Part shown: piece by piece, positions 28,261-37,736 of the stretch
How positions within the stretch are numbered: position 1 is the first letter of the stretch
Layout: every line of letters starts with the position of its first letter
Source: Microlunatus endophyticus
Lineage (GTDB): Bacteria > Actinomycetota > Actinomycetes > Propionibacteriales > Propionibacteriaceae
Reading direction: 5' to 3'
Length of the DNA: 64,000 nt
Assembly: GCF_014646195.1 (NCBI RefSeq)
Contig: NZ_BMMZ01000005.1
Location: 124,001-188,000, forward strand
Translations under genes and position numbers: made by a program
The notes under the pieces: generated by a model
Told to the model about the DNA's origin: nothing
Database searches by the model: none
Seen by the model: the letters and a program-made list of their open reading frames with translations, nothing else

Positions 28261-28706
28261 CAGCCGGCCAACTCGCCGTAGGCGGTCTCGGACGAGTCCC
28301 GCAGGAATTGCGCGCAGCGCTCCCGTTCCTCGGTCTCGCCGATCCGCCCGGCCGCCACCGACAGCGCCCAGAGCGCCCGCAGGAAGCCGCGGTTGGGCAG
28401 GTGTTCCCACGGCACCGGGCCGGAGCCGCGCCAGCCGGCTCGGCGGAGCGCGTCCAGGCCCCGGTGGTATCCGGTCCGGGCGAAGGCGTACGCCCTGATC
28501 GTGTCCTCGGGAGTGTTCCGGTCCAGCGCCAGCTCGGCCAGCAGTGCCCAGCCGAGACTCGAGGCCGGATGCCGGCCGACGATCTCGACCAGCCGGGTGC
28601 CGTCGGCCTCGACCTCGGCGGCGGCCGGATCTTCCGGCAGCCGGGTCTCGGGGGTGCCGGCGTTACTGGACAACAGGTTGCGATGGGCCTCGGTCACAGA
28701 CCCCAT
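28260..28706 (-). CDS. DUF3151 family protein
   Basis: A 148-residue cytoplasmic protein that matches the actinobacterial DUF3151 pattern: HPASSLGWALLAELAL, TIRAYAFARTGYHRGLDALRRAGW, PVPWEHLPNRGFLRALWAL and GETEERERCAQFLRDS. The predicted helical-repeat fold is TPR-like. No function is established. In many actinobacteria the family lies between fba and purA; here two accessory genes separate it from fba and ten kilobases of transport genes separate it from purA. Confidence 0.92.
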   Translation of the reverse strand: MGSVTEAHRNLLSSNAGTPETRLPEDPAAAEVEADGTRLVEIVGRHPASSLGWALLAELALDRNTPEDTIRAYAFARTGYHRGLDALRRAGWRGSGPVPWEHLPNRGFLRALWALSVAAGRIGETEERERCAQFLRDSSETAYGELAG

Positions 28707-28740
28707 CCTGCCAGCACCGACCGGCCGACCCGACGGACGC

Positions 28741-29898
28741 TCAGTCCCCGAAACCTTCCACCACGTGAGCCCGCAGGTAGTGGAGGTCGAAGCCGATCCC
28801 CAGACCTGGTCCGGTCGGGAGCTTGAGCGCGCCGCCGCTGTTGTCGAGCGGTTCGGTCAGCATCGGGTCGTACTTGCTCAGGTCAAAGCTGCTGGTCTCC
28901 ACCCGGTAGAAATTCGGCACCGTGGCCATCACCTGCGCGCCGGCCATCACGTTGACCGGACCGCTGGCGTCGTGCGGCGACATGGGAATGTTGTACGCCT
29001 CCGCCATGATCGAGATCTTCTTGAGTTCGCTGATGCCCCCGGTCCAGGTGACGTCCGGCATCGCGAAGTCGGCGAGCTTGTTCTCGAAAATCGGCACGAA
29101 GTCCCAGCGGGTGTGCAGCCGCTCGCCGATCGAGATCGGCACGTCGAGCATCCCGCGCACCTGCGCCAGCGCGTGATAGCTCTCCGGCGGCACCGGCTCC
29201 TCGAACCAGTGCAGATCCGCGACCGCGGTCAGTGCCCGAGCGGCCCGGATCGCCGTCGGCACGTCGAAGCGCCCGTGTGCGTCGATCAGCACCTCGGTGC
29301 CCGGTCCGGCGGCCTCGGCGACCACCGCAGTCAGCTCGGCGGCCTGCCGTTCGAGGTCCCGCGGCAGGAAGCCGTCGAGGTAGCCGTCGTTGGCCGACGA
29401 CACACCGGCGGCGTGCGGGAACGGGTCGAACTTGATCGCGTCGTGACCAGAGTCGGTGATCCGCCCGATCTCCTCCCGGATCGCTGCCGGGGAACGGAAC
29501 TGCGACTGGTCGGGATGGGTGTAGAGCCGGATGTCGTCACGGACCCGTCCGCCGAGCAGCTCATGGATCGGCACGCCGAGAGACTTGCCGCGCAGGTCCC
29601 AGAGCGCGATGTCGATGGCGCTCAAGGCGTTCAGCGCCGCTCCCCTGCTGCCGGTGTAGGTGAAGGTGCGGAAGATCTTGTGCCAGATCGCCTCGATCCG
29701 CGCCGGGTCGTCCCCGACGACAAGATCATTCAACTGGCGCAGGATCCCGGCAACGGCGCGGTTGGCCATCGGGGTCGTCGTGGTGACCTCTCCCCAACCG
29801 CTCAGTTCGGTGTCGGTGCGCACCTCGACGAAGAGGAACTCGCCCCAGAAGGAGGCCGGCGTGGTGATCAACCACGGAACGATCGCGGTGATCTTCAT
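28741..29898 (-). CDS. Enolase-superfamily sugar-acid dehydratase, second copy
   Basis: A 385-residue mandelate-racemase-type enzyme. The capping domain is followed by a barrel with metal ligands in IDAHGRFD, WFEEPVPP and SIGERLH; SPHDASGP supplies a candidate catalytic His. It shares the layout of the protein at 26276-27430 but differs enough to suggest another substrate. ATG 29898 overlaps the stop of the RraA-type aldolase gene (ATGA), so the two are one operon. Dehydration followed by aldol cleavage of the 2-keto-3-deoxy product would be a simple catabolic pair. Confidence 0.9.
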   Translation of the reverse strand: MKITAIVPWLITTPASFWGEFLFVEVRTDTELSGWGEVTTTTPMANRAVAGILRQLNDLVVGDDPARIEAIWHKIFRTFTYTGSRGAALNALSAIDIALWDLRGKSLGVPIHELLGGRVRDDIRLYTHPDQSQFRSPAAIREEIGRITDSGHDAIKFDPFPHAAGVSSANDGYLDGFLPRDLERQAAELTAVVAEAAGPGTEVLIDAHGRFDVPTAIRAARALTAVADLHWFEEPVPPESYHALAQVRGMLDVPISIGERLHTRWDFVPIFENKLADFAMPDVTWTGGISELKKISIMAEAYNIPMSPHDASGPVNVMAGAQVMATVPNFYRVETSSFDLSKYDPMLTEPLDNSGGALKLPTGPGLGIGFDLHYLRAHVVEGFGD

Positions 29899-30650
29899 CG
29901 CTGCGCCGCCGCCTGTCCGGCCCGCCATTGCTCGTATTCGGGTCTGGCCTCGTCGGACAACGGGTAGTAGCGCCGCAGGTCGCCGCCCTCGGACAACCGG
30001 AGCCGGGAGAACTCCTCCCACTCGGCGTGCTCGCCGGCGGTCTCCAGCAGCCTCGGTGCCAACGCGATCGGCACCACCACGGCGCCGTCGTCGTCGGCGA
30101 CGATGATGTCGCCGGGCATCACCAGCGTGCCGCCGCAGGCCACCGGGACGTTGACGGCGTACGGAAAAACGTCTGTCTGGGTGTGGAAGTTCGGTGTCAC
30201 GCCCCGCAACCACAATCCGATCCCGAGCTGCTTGGCATGACCGGAATCCCGGATGCAGCCGTCGATCACCACCCCGGCGCCGCCACGGCCGGCGAAGTAG
30301 GTCAACATCATCTCCCCGAAGACCCCGCTGGTCATGCTGCCCCGGGCGTCGACGACGACGAAATCCCCGGGCTGCACGTGGTAGAGCACCTCGCGGTGCA
30401 GCTGCCGGTCCGGGTTGTCGTACTCGTCGACGGCATGCAGATCCTCGCGCCGGGGGACGAACTGCAACGTCAGCGCGGGGCCTGCGGTGGCAACGCCGGG
30501 AGTGTGGCTGACCGGTCCGACCAGGTGGGCGCTGCGGACGCCGAGCTTGGCGAGTTCGCCGCTCGCCGTCGCACTGCCGATCCTCGCCAGTGCGGCGACG
30601 AGGTCCGGATCGGGCCGGGTGATGTCCTGGCTCTGGTTGGGCGTGACCAT
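29895..30650 (-). CDS. RraA-family aldolase
   Basis: A 251-residue protein of the RraA/HMG aldolase fold. It shows GDFVVVDARGSMTSGVFGEMM, GAGVVIDGCIRDSG (the Arg-Asp pair that binds substrate and divalent metal) and DDDGAVVVPIALA. Family enzymes split 4-hydroxy-4-methyl-2-oxoglutarate or related 2-oxo acids; RNase E inhibition is improbable here. Translation is coupled to the dehydratase gene at 28741. ATG 30650 is chosen over one 16 codons upstream because homologous sequence begins after it. Confidence 0.87.
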   Translation of the reverse strand: MVTPNQSQDITRPDPDLVAALARIGSATASGELAKLGVRSAHLVGPVSHTPGVATAGPALTLQFVPRREDLHAVDEYDNPDRQLHREVLYHVQPGDFVVVDARGSMTSGVFGEMMLTYFAGRGGAGVVIDGCIRDSGHAKQLGIGLWLRGVTPNFHTQTDVFPYAVNVPVACGGTLVMPGDIIVADDDGAVVVPIALAPRLLETAGEHAEWEEFSRLRLSEGGDLRRYYPLSDEARPEYEQWRAGQAAAQR

Positions 30651-30767
30651 GGCTGTCCTCTCGTGCACATCTCTGGGCGACTGGGATTCCCCGATCACCT
30701 CGACCCTACTCGGGCAAGATCATCGGGATCCGGTCCGGGTCGCCGCCACGGACGCGTACGAGCAATG

Positions 30768-30920
30768 TCGCGACAACTCAAGTTGCGAGGCCGATCGGGC
30801 ATCCTGAGCCATCGAAGTCGTGACAACTCGACTTCCGCGGGTTCCGGGCCGAAAGTCGAGTTGTCACGAGTTCCACGGGCTGCCGGAGCCGAAACGGGCC
30901 CGGATCTCGTGTTGTCGCGA
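30768..30920. repeat. Cluster of four GAGTTGTCRCGA-type repeats with a 17-bp hairpin
   Basis: The gap of about 315 bp between the aldolase start and the corA stop has no gene. It contains four copies of one 12-bp word: TCGCGACAACTC (30768) and TCGTGACAACTC (30818) in one direction, and GAGTTGTCACGA (30858) and GTGTTGTCGCGA (30909) in the other. Copies 2 and 3 lie in a perfect 17-bp inverted repeat (30818-30834 and 30853-30869, 18-base loop). It may terminate corA, act as an operator, or be a mobile palindromic repeat. Confidence 0.75.
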
Positions 30921-30965
30921 GTTCCGCTGCCGCGGGCGCTGGCCGAGGGAGGGAGGCGGACCCGG

Positions 30966-31946
30966 CTAGATCCAGGACTTGCGGCGGAAGACGATGTACA
31001 GCACGCCGGCGGTGATGATGATCAAGGCCAGGTAGACGTAGAAGCCGAGCTGCGAGCCTTGGAACCAAAAGTCGACATTCATCCCGACGAACCCGGTGAT
31101 CAAGGTCGGCGCAGCGATGATCGCCGCCCAGCCGGTCAGCTTCTTCATCACCTCGTCCAGCCGGGCGTTGTCCAGCGACAGGCTGGTGTCGAAGATCGAC
31201 GTCAGGCCGTCGGCCAGCGCGGTGACCTCGATGGTGACCCGCTCGGTCCGGTCGATGATCTTGCTCCAGTGCCGGAAGTTGATCTCGTCGGATGCCGGCA
31301 CGTTGTCGGCCAGCTCCTGGACGACGTCGCGGGTCGGCGCCGTGATCCGCCGCAGGTCCGTCACGGCCCGCCGCAGCCGGAAGGCGTCGAGTTTGCGCTG
31401 GGTGCTCAACGGCCTACCGCCGAACAACTCGTCGGCCAGTTCGTCGGAGGCGGCCTCGAGTTGTTCGGTGGTGGAGATGGTGGTGTCGATCACGAGATCG
31501 ACGACCAGTTGGGCGGCGCGGTCGGCGCCGCCTTCGGTGAGCCGGGACCCGGCCTCCTCGAGCATTCGCGCGATCCGCTGTCCGTACCCGTCCCCGGCCA
31601 GCACGATCACCACCTGGTCGGCGATGATCATGGAAACGTCCTCGTCGACCAGATCACGATCATGAAGCTCAACGGCGAGCATCCTGACCAGCAGGCAGTC
31701 GGCGTACTCGCTGACCCGGCAGCGATGCCGGGGGGTCAGCAACTCGCTGACCGCGTATTCGTCGAGCCCGAGGATCTTGGCGAGCCGGAGCAGCTCGGGG
31801 GTCTCCTCACGAGGCACGATCGCCCACGCCGAAGCGTCCCCGTTCTGCTGCAGGACGTCAGCCAGGTCATCGCCGTCCAGATCGTGTGCGATGACCCGAC
31901 TCCCGATCCACGCCTCGCTCAGCGCGACCGGCCCGCCAGCCGCCAA
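30966..31946 (-). CDS. CorA-family divalent cation transporter
   Basis: A 326-residue inner-membrane channel for magnesium and other divalent ions. There is a large cytoplasmic N-terminal domain, a long helix with the conserved SLDNARLDEVMKKLTGWAAII, then the selectivity motif GMN in TGFVGMNVDFWF and a second membrane helix ending at FRRKSWI. The start is TTG 31946, the only upstream NTG in frame. It begins two bases past the fba stop, so the genes are very likely cotranscribed. Confidence 0.93.
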   Translation of the reverse strand: MAAGGPVALSEAWIGSRVIAHDLDGDDLADVLQQNGDASAWAIVPREETPELLRLAKILGLDEYAVSELLTPRHRCRVSEYADCLLVRMLAVELHDRDLVDEDVSMIIADQVVIVLAGDGYGQRIARMLEEAGSRLTEGGADRAAQLVVDLVIDTTISTTEQLEAASDELADELFGGRPLSTQRKLDAFRLRRAVTDLRRITAPTRDVVQELADNVPASDEINFRHWSKIIDRTERVTIEVTALADGLTSIFDTSLSLDNARLDEVMKKLTGWAAIIAAPTLITGFVGMNVDFWFQGSQLGFYVYLALIIITAGVLYIVFRRKSWI

Positions 31947-31948
31947 GG

Positions 31949-32974
<1,026 letters not shown>

Positions 32975-33057
32975 GTGGGGTCCCTCTCTGGCGCTCACGG
33001 CTTTGCTTGGGGCCAGTCTTTCACCTGTGCCCCCAACAGTGCATCCCGGCGATCCGA

Positions 33058-33633
33058 TCAACCGGACGCCACCGCCGTGGCCTCCCTGAGCTGCAGGCCC
33101 GCGGCGTGGACACTGGAAGCCAGATCGATCGCACCGGCCTCCTGCACCCAGCGATCGAACCCGACGCGAAAGAGCGCAACGCCGACGTCGGCCAGCAGCA
33201 TCGCCGTCGACTCGTCGACGCCGCGGCCACGTAGCGCAGCGGCCAACGCGGCGGCAATGGCGGCGAATTTGGCATGTCCACGCTCCTGCAGTTCGGGGCT
33301 GGCGGCGATGATCGCGCGACGTTGCGGCGCGTGCTCGGCAACCCGTTCGCCGAGTACCTCCGCTACCGCGGCCAGCGCCTGCTCGACGGCTTCGAACGGC
33401 CGGACCTCGGGCTCGACCCGGTGCAGCGCCTCGGCCAGCAGCACGGACAGCTGGTCGGAGCCGGCGAACAGCACGTCGCGCTTGTCGGCGAAGTAGCGCG
33501 AGAACGTCCGTCGCGTCAGGCCGGCGCGGTCGGCGATCTGGGCCACCGTGACGTTGTCGTATCCGCGTTCCAGGAACAGTTCGATGGCCGCGCTGCGCAG
33601 CCGTTCCTCGCCGTCGGGTTCCCATCTGGCCAC
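33058..33633 (-). CDS. TetR-family repressor
   Basis: A 191-residue regulator. The helix-turn-helix is residues 8-55 (RLRSAAIELFLERGYDNVTVAQIADRAGLTRRTFSRYFADKRD), followed by a variable helical ligand domain. GTG 33633 (ARWEPDGEERL) is chosen because family members begin this way and because the alternative GTG at 33660 would lie inside an operator palindrome. It is divergent from the SDR gene at 33722, its probable target. Confidence 0.9.
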   Translation of the reverse strand: MARWEPDGEERLRSAAIELFLERGYDNVTVAQIADRAGLTRRTFSRYFADKRDVLFAGSDQLSVLLAEALHRVEPEVRPFEAVEQALAAVAEVLGERVAEHAPQRRAIIAASPELQERGHAKFAAIAAALAAALRGRGVDESTAMLLADVGVALFRVGFDRWVQEAGAIDLASSVHAAGLQLREATAVASG

Positions 33634-33651
33634 AGGGTCATGGTACTCGCG

Positions 33652-33700
33652 ATGTCTCACTGGGACATCAACCTGCTACTGTGATGTCTCAGTGAGACAT
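33652..33700. promoter_or_regulatory. Two TetR operator palindromes between tetR and SDR genes
   Basis: ATGTCTCA-G-TGAGACAT (33684-33700) is a perfect 17-bp palindrome. ATGTCTCA-C-TGGGACAT (33652-33668) is the same with one mismatch. Their centres are 32 bp apart, about three helical turns, and they flank the divergent promoters. This arrangement is typical of a TetR repressor controlling itself and a neighbouring gene. Confidence 0.82.
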
Positions 33701-33721
33701 AACACAAGACTGGAGACATTC

Positions 33722-34459
33722 ATGACCATGAACGGGCAGACCATGAACGGGCAGCGGATCGTCGTCGTCGGAGGCAGCTCCGGCATGGGGCTGGCGACGG
33801 CACGGGCCGCCGCCGGCGAGGGCGCACAGGTGACCATCGCGTCGAGCCGGCCGGAACGCATCGACGCCGCACTGGCAGAGCTGCCGCCGGGGTGCGCGGG
33901 TGCAGTGCTCGACGTCCGGGATCGCGAACAGGTCGCCGCGATGTTCGATCAGGTCGGCGAGGTCGATCACCTGGTCTTCACCGCCGGCGACAGCTTCACG
34001 CCCCGTCCGCTGGCCGATCTCGACCTCGCCGACGCCCACGCGCTACTGGAGGTCCGCTTCTGGGGCGCGGTTACCGCCATCAAGTACGCGATCCCGCATC
34101 TGCGTCCGGGTGCCTCGATCTCATTGACGACCGGCACCGTTGTGCAGCGGCCATCGCCGGGCACCGCACTGGCGGCCGCCGGCGCGGGCGCAGCCGAAGC
34201 GCTCGTCCGTGGGCTGGCCGTCGAGCTTGCGCCGGTGCGGGTCAATGCCGTCCGCGCCGGCGCATTCCGGACGCCGCTGTGGGAGCGCGTCCCCGAGGCG
34301 CAGCGCGAGGCGATCTTCACACGGCTGTCGCAGCAGACCCTCGTAGGGAGCGTCGGGGAACCGGAGCAGATCGCTCAGGCACACCTGTATCTGATGCAGA
34401 ACGGCTACGTCACCGGGACCGTGCTCGGAGTCGACGGCGGGTCCCTGTTGGCCGGCTAG
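33722..34459 (+). CDS. SDR-family protein lacking the YxxxK active site
   Basis: A 245-residue Rossmann-fold protein. The NAD(P) motif GGSSGMG is at residues 17-23 and the C-terminus GYVTGTVLGVDGG is classical. At the place of the catalytic YxxxK the sequence reads AAAGAGAAEAL, so Tyr is Ala151 and Lys is Ala155; the usual Ser region is SLTTGTV. It may be a non-catalytic binder or belong to an atypical SDR group. The first codons contain a 15-bp duplication (MTMNGQTMNGQ). GGAG is eight bases before ATG 33722. It is probably repressed by the adjacent TetR. Confidence 0.88.
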   Translation: MTMNGQTMNGQRIVVVGGSSGMGLATARAAAGEGAQVTIASSRPERIDAALAELPPGCAGAVLDVRDREQVAAMFDQVGEVDHLVFTAGDSFTPRPLADLDLADAHALLEVRFWGAVTAIKYAIPHLRPGASISLTTGTVVQRPSPGTALAAAGAGAAEALVRGLAVELAPVRVNAVRAGAFRTPLWERVPEAQREAIFTRLSQQTLVGSVGEPEQIAQAHLYLMQNGYVTGTVLGVDGGSLLAG

Positions 34460-34499
34460 GCAAGCGCTTGGGCAGGTTCGGCAAGTCGGGCAGGCCCGG

Positions 34500-35036
34500 T
34501 CAGGCGTCCAGGCCGCTCAGGTCCAGCCCGTGCCGGCCGCCCGAGTAGGCCCGTACGGTGGTGTCCAGGGTTGCCGGCAGCACCGGCAGCTGCTCCAGCG
34601 GAAGATCGACCTGGCTGCCATCGACGCCGACCGCCCGCAACACCGGCCCGGATGGCCAGACGCCCTTGGCCGTGGTCAGCACGGCGAGCTGGGACCAGCC
34701 GAGTTGCCGATCCGCCAATTCGATGCCGGCCCGGGTCACCCGCAGCGCGGTTCCTCGCCCGGACGCCGCGACCACCGCACGGGAGCGCCGCAGAGCGATC
34801 CAGCAGAACAGCGCCCAGCCCAGCCCAGCGAGCAGGATGACGCCGTAGACCACGATCGTCCCGGTCGGATTGGCAGTGAGTCGATCACGCTGCCAGATGA
34901 ACACCAGGAGCAGGATCAGGACTGAGATGCCCAGGCTGATCAATCGGCTCCGCAACATCCGCTGCCACCGTTGGACCCGGTTGACTGCCGGAGTGGGATC
35001 GTACGGGACAACCAATTCATCGATCCCCGTTGTCAC
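34500..35036 (-). CDS. PH-like-domain membrane protein, uncharacterised
   Basis: A 178-residue protein. Two transmembrane helices (about residues 31-48 and 57-77) are followed by a cytoplasmic domain with ALRVTRAGIELADRQLGWSQL, resembling bacterial PH-like domains of the YcxB type. GTG 35036 overlaps the stop of the PaiB-like gene (GTGA), so it is translationally coupled to it. No function is known. Confidence 0.72.
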   Translation of the reverse strand: MTTGIDELVVPYDPTPAVNRVQRWQRMLRSRLISLGISVLILLLVFIWQRDRLTANPTGTIVVYGVILLAGLGWALFCWIALRRSRAVVAASGRGTALRVTRAGIELADRQLGWSQLAVLTTAKGVWPSGPVLRAVGVDGSQVDLPLEQLPVLPATLDTTVRAYSGGRHGLDLSGLDA

Positions 35037-35689
35037 CGGCCGTCTCCCCTCATCCTCGTCGTACTGGCTGCACTGACCGCCCTGGCCGAAGCGAGGTCGC
35101 CGCGCTCGGTCAGCCCGTTGATCACGCCGAGCACATCGGCGGCCGGTCGATTCTGGCTGAGCTTGGCCTTCGCCTCGATCCTGCTGATGATCAACTCGAC
35201 GCCGACGATCGCCCGCAGCTGGCCGCTGACGAAGCGCTGGGGCGCATCGTCGACCGACCACGGATGATCACCGCCCGGCTGCAGCCGCTCGTGGTGATCG
35301 GTCAGCCTGCGGACAAGATCATCGAGCCAAGCCACGTCGTCGTGCACGACCAACCGGCCGTGGACATGGCAGATCAGGTAGTTCCACGTCGGCACCACCC
35401 GTCCGTGCTCGGCCTTGCTGGCATACCAGGACGGCGAGATGTACGCGTCCGGTCCCTTCAGGATCACCAGCGAGTCGCCGGTCGGCGTGAGCTGCCAGTG
35501 CGGGTTGTTGCGGGCCAGATGACCTTGCAGGCGGCCCGGTCCGCCGTCGGAGTCGGGCAGATGCAACCACGGCAACAGGGTGGCCTGCAGACCGTCGGGG
35601 GTCGGCGTGATCAGATCACCGGCCAGCGGGCCGGTCAACAGGCCGGACAGTTGATCATCGTCGGCGGCGAAGTGTTTCGGCACGTACAT
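35033..35689 (-). CDS. PaiB-like FMN-binding protein
   Basis: A 218-residue protein beginning MYVPKHF, the hallmark of the PaiB family, and containing GHLARNNPHW, GPDAYISPSWYASK, VPTWNYLICHVHG and an SRIEAKAKLSQNR C-terminal motif. Members have a split-barrel flavin fold and are named negative regulators of sporulation or protease genes, though the biochemical role is uncertain. ATG 35689 is chosen; a TTG two codons earlier overlaps the GntR stop. It lies in a three-gene operon with the GntR regulator and a membrane protein. Confidence 0.9.
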   Translation of the reverse strand: MYVPKHFAADDDQLSGLLTGPLAGDLITPTPDGLQATLLPWLHLPDSDGGPGRLQGHLARNNPHWQLTPTGDSLVILKGPDAYISPSWYASKAEHGRVVPTWNYLICHVHGRLVVHDDVAWLDDLVRRLTDHHERLQPGGDHPWSVDDAPQRFVSGQLRAIVGVELIISRIEAKAKLSQNRPAADVLGVINGLTERGDLASARAVSAASTTRMRGDGR

Positions 35690-35691
35690 GA

Positions 35692-36498
35692 TCAACCGGC
35701 TCCTCGCGGTGTGATCGCCATGTGGATCCGGTAGCGGTCGGCACGGTAGGCCGAGGTCGACATCTCGATCACCCGGTCACCGGCGTAGGTGACCCGCTCC
35801 TGCACCAACAGCGGCGCCCGGCGCGGGATATTCAGGATTCGTGCCTGGTGGACGTCGGCGGCCTCCGCGCGGACGGTCTGCTCGCCGCTGGTGACGACCA
35901 GGCCGTACTCGGTGGCGAAGACATCGTAGAGCGAGCCGAGTTCGCACTTCAGCAGCCCGGGGAACAGTGCCGAGGGGTAGTAGCCGACCTCGTACGCCAT
36001 CGGGGTGCCGTCGGCGGTCCGCAACCGCTCCACCCGGATCACCGGCCGGCCGGGCCGGATCCGCAAGGCGTACGCGACATCGTCACCGGCACGCTCCTCG
36101 CCGGCCGACAGCACGACCGTCGCCGGGATGAGCCCGCGATCACGCATCTCCCGGGAGAAGGAGGTCAGGTGCAGCCGGGAGTCGATCTGCGGGCCGGTGA
36201 CGTAAGTGCCCTTGCCGTGCACCCGCTCCAGCGCCCCGGTCTCGACCAGATCGGCGATCGCCTGCCGGATGGTGACCCTGCTGACGCCGAGCCGGGTGAC
36301 CAGCACCCGCTCGGACGGGATCGCGTCACCGGGATGTAACTCGGTGTCGATCAACTCCTCCAGGATGCCCCGCACCTGGGCCCGTTTCGTCGTAGCCGGC
36401 CCGACCGGGCGATCCAACCGGTAGCGTTCGACGAAGCCGCCCGGCGATGCTGCCGCGACGGGCGCCGCACGACCGTCGAACGGTGCACGCTCGGACAC
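35692..36498 (-). CDS. GntR/HutC-family regulator with UTRA domain
   Basis: A 268-residue regulator. The winged helix is at about residues 38-105 (RAQVRGILEELIDTELHPGDAIPSERVLVTRLGVSRVTIRQAI) and a UTRA ligand domain at about 115-260 (SFSREMRDRG, then EVGYYPSALFPGLL and PLLVQERVTY). UTRA regulators such as NagR and DasR sense amino-sugar phosphates. It is divergent from a SIS-domain sugar-phosphate enzyme at 36620, which suggests the same ligand class. It is first in an operon with a PaiB-like protein. Confidence 0.92.
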   Translation of the reverse strand: MSERAPFDGRAAPVAAASPGGFVERYRLDRPVGPATTKRAQVRGILEELIDTELHPGDAIPSERVLVTRLGVSRVTIRQAIADLVETGALERVHGKGTYVTGPQIDSRLHLTSFSREMRDRGLIPATVVLSAGEERAGDDVAYALRIRPGRPVIRVERLRTADGTPMAYEVGYYPSALFPGLLKCELGSLYDVFATEYGLVVTSGEQTVRAEAADVHQARILNIPRRAPLLVQERVTYAGDRVIEMSTSAYRADRYRIHMAITPRGAG

Positions 36499-36584
36499 TC
36501 CCTGCTCCCTGGATCAGGCGGCCGGACCCCGGGCGGCCCGACTCCGCATCTGGTCGCTGCGGCCACTACGATGAGTCCGCCTGC

Positions 36585-36604
36585 TAGACCAGTCCATACC
36601 AGTA
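36585..36604. promoter_or_regulatory. Possible GntR (NagR/DasR-like) binding site
   Basis: TAGACCAGTCCATACCAGTA contains the half-site TAGACCAGT of the DasR/NagR consensus (ACTGGTCTAGACCAGT) and a second ACCAGT. The left half of the palindrome is poorly conserved. It lies 15 bp before the SIS gene ribosome-binding site and faces the divergent GntR gene. Confidence 0.4.
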
Positions 36605-36619
36605 TGACGGAGGGTGTCT

Positions 36620-37717
36620 GTGCCCAACAACCAGCCTGCATCCGAGCTGTCAGGGGAAACCCGGCCCGCGGCCACCCTGATGGCCTCGGAGATTGCCGAG
36701 CAACCTGCCGCGCTCGAGGCAACCCTGGCTGCTTTGCTGCCGCTGCGGTCCCGGATCGCGCAGGTGACCGCAGGCCGCAAGCGGCTGCTGCTGGTCGCAC
36801 GCGGCTCCAGCGACAACGCCGCGATCTACGGCCGCTATCTCGCCGAACTGCATGCGGGCATGGCCGCCTCGCTGGCGGCGCCGTCGGTGGCGACCTTGTA
36901 CGACGCCCACGTCGACCTCTCCGACACCATCGCCGTCTGTGTCAGCCAGTCCGGCTCGACCGCCGAGATCGTCGACACCCTGGAGTGGAGCAAGCGCGGC
37001 GGCGCGGCAACCATCGCGATCACCAACGCCGAAGGGTCGCCGCTGGCCGAGGCCGCGGATCTGGCGCTGATCACCCAGGCCGGGCAGGAACGCGCCGTGC
37101 CGGCCACCAAGACCTACACCACGCAGGTCGCCGCACTGGCCGTGACGGTCGATGCCCTGGCCGCGTCCTTCGGACGGTCAGGTGCGCTGGACGCCGAATT
37201 CGCCAAGATCGGTGACCAGGCCCGGGCGATGCTGGAGACGCCGGCCGAGACGCTTGACGCGATGGCCGGTGCCTTGGCGGAGGTCGACGAGGTGCTCACC
37301 TCGGGACGCGGACTCGCCTTCGGCACCACGCTGGAGACCGCACTGAAGCTCGAAGAGACCTGCCTCCGCCCGGTCCGCGGCCTGTCGTACGCCGACCTCA
37401 AGCACGGACCGATCGCCATCGTCGATCATGAGCTGCTGACCGTGCTGGTCGCTGGCCCGTCCGGTCCAACCGTCCCCGGACTGACCGAGCTTGCCGGGAT
37501 CGTACGGGAGAAGCACAGCATGGTGATCGGGATCGGCGGCGACGAGAGCTTCCGGGCCGCCTGCGATCTTGCCGTCCCGGGGCCGGACTCCAGCGAGACG
37601 CTTGCCCCTCTGACCTTGATCATCCCGGCGCAGCTGACAGTCGAACGCCTCGCCCACAAGCTGGGCTTGGATCCGGATGCGCCCCGAGGACTGCGCAAGA
37701 TCACGCAGACCGATTAG
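36620..37717 (+). CDS. SIS-domain sugar-phosphate isomerase/deaminase (GlmS C-domain-like)
   Basis: A 365-residue protein with two SIS domains (about residues 45-190 and 210-355) and no glutaminase domain, like NagB-II, AgaS and FrlB. It shows GSSDNAAIYGRYLAE, VCVSQSGSTAEIVDTLEWSKRGG, ITNAEGSPLAEAAD and LKLEETCLRPVRGLSYADLKHGP. It probably deaminates or isomerises an amino-sugar phosphate such as glucosamine 6-phosphate. GTG 36620 is preferred over GTG 36614 because GGAGG then sits six bases upstream. It is regulated most likely by the divergent GntR protein. Confidence 0.88.
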   Translation: MPNNQPASELSGETRPAATLMASEIAEQPAALEATLAALLPLRSRIAQVTAGRKRLLLVARGSSDNAAIYGRYLAELHAGMAASLAAPSVATLYDAHVDLSDTIAVCVSQSGSTAEIVDTLEWSKRGGAATIAITNAEGSPLAEAADLALITQAGQERAVPATKTYTTQVAALAVTVDALAASFGRSGALDAEFAKIGDQARAMLETPAETLDAMAGALAEVDEVLTSGRGLAFGTTLETALKLEETCLRPVRGLSYADLKHGPIAIVDHELLTVLVAGPSGPTVPGLTELAGIVREKHSMVIGIGGDESFRAACDLAVPGPDSSETLAPLTLIIPAQLTVERLAHKLGLDPDAPRGLRKITQTD

Positions 37718-37736
37718 GCAGTGTGTACCGGGACGA

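Noticed and set aside
29895-30650. RNase E inhibitor RraA
   Set aside because: Conserved substrate-binding Arg-Asp and linkage to a sugar-acid dehydratase favour an aldolase role.
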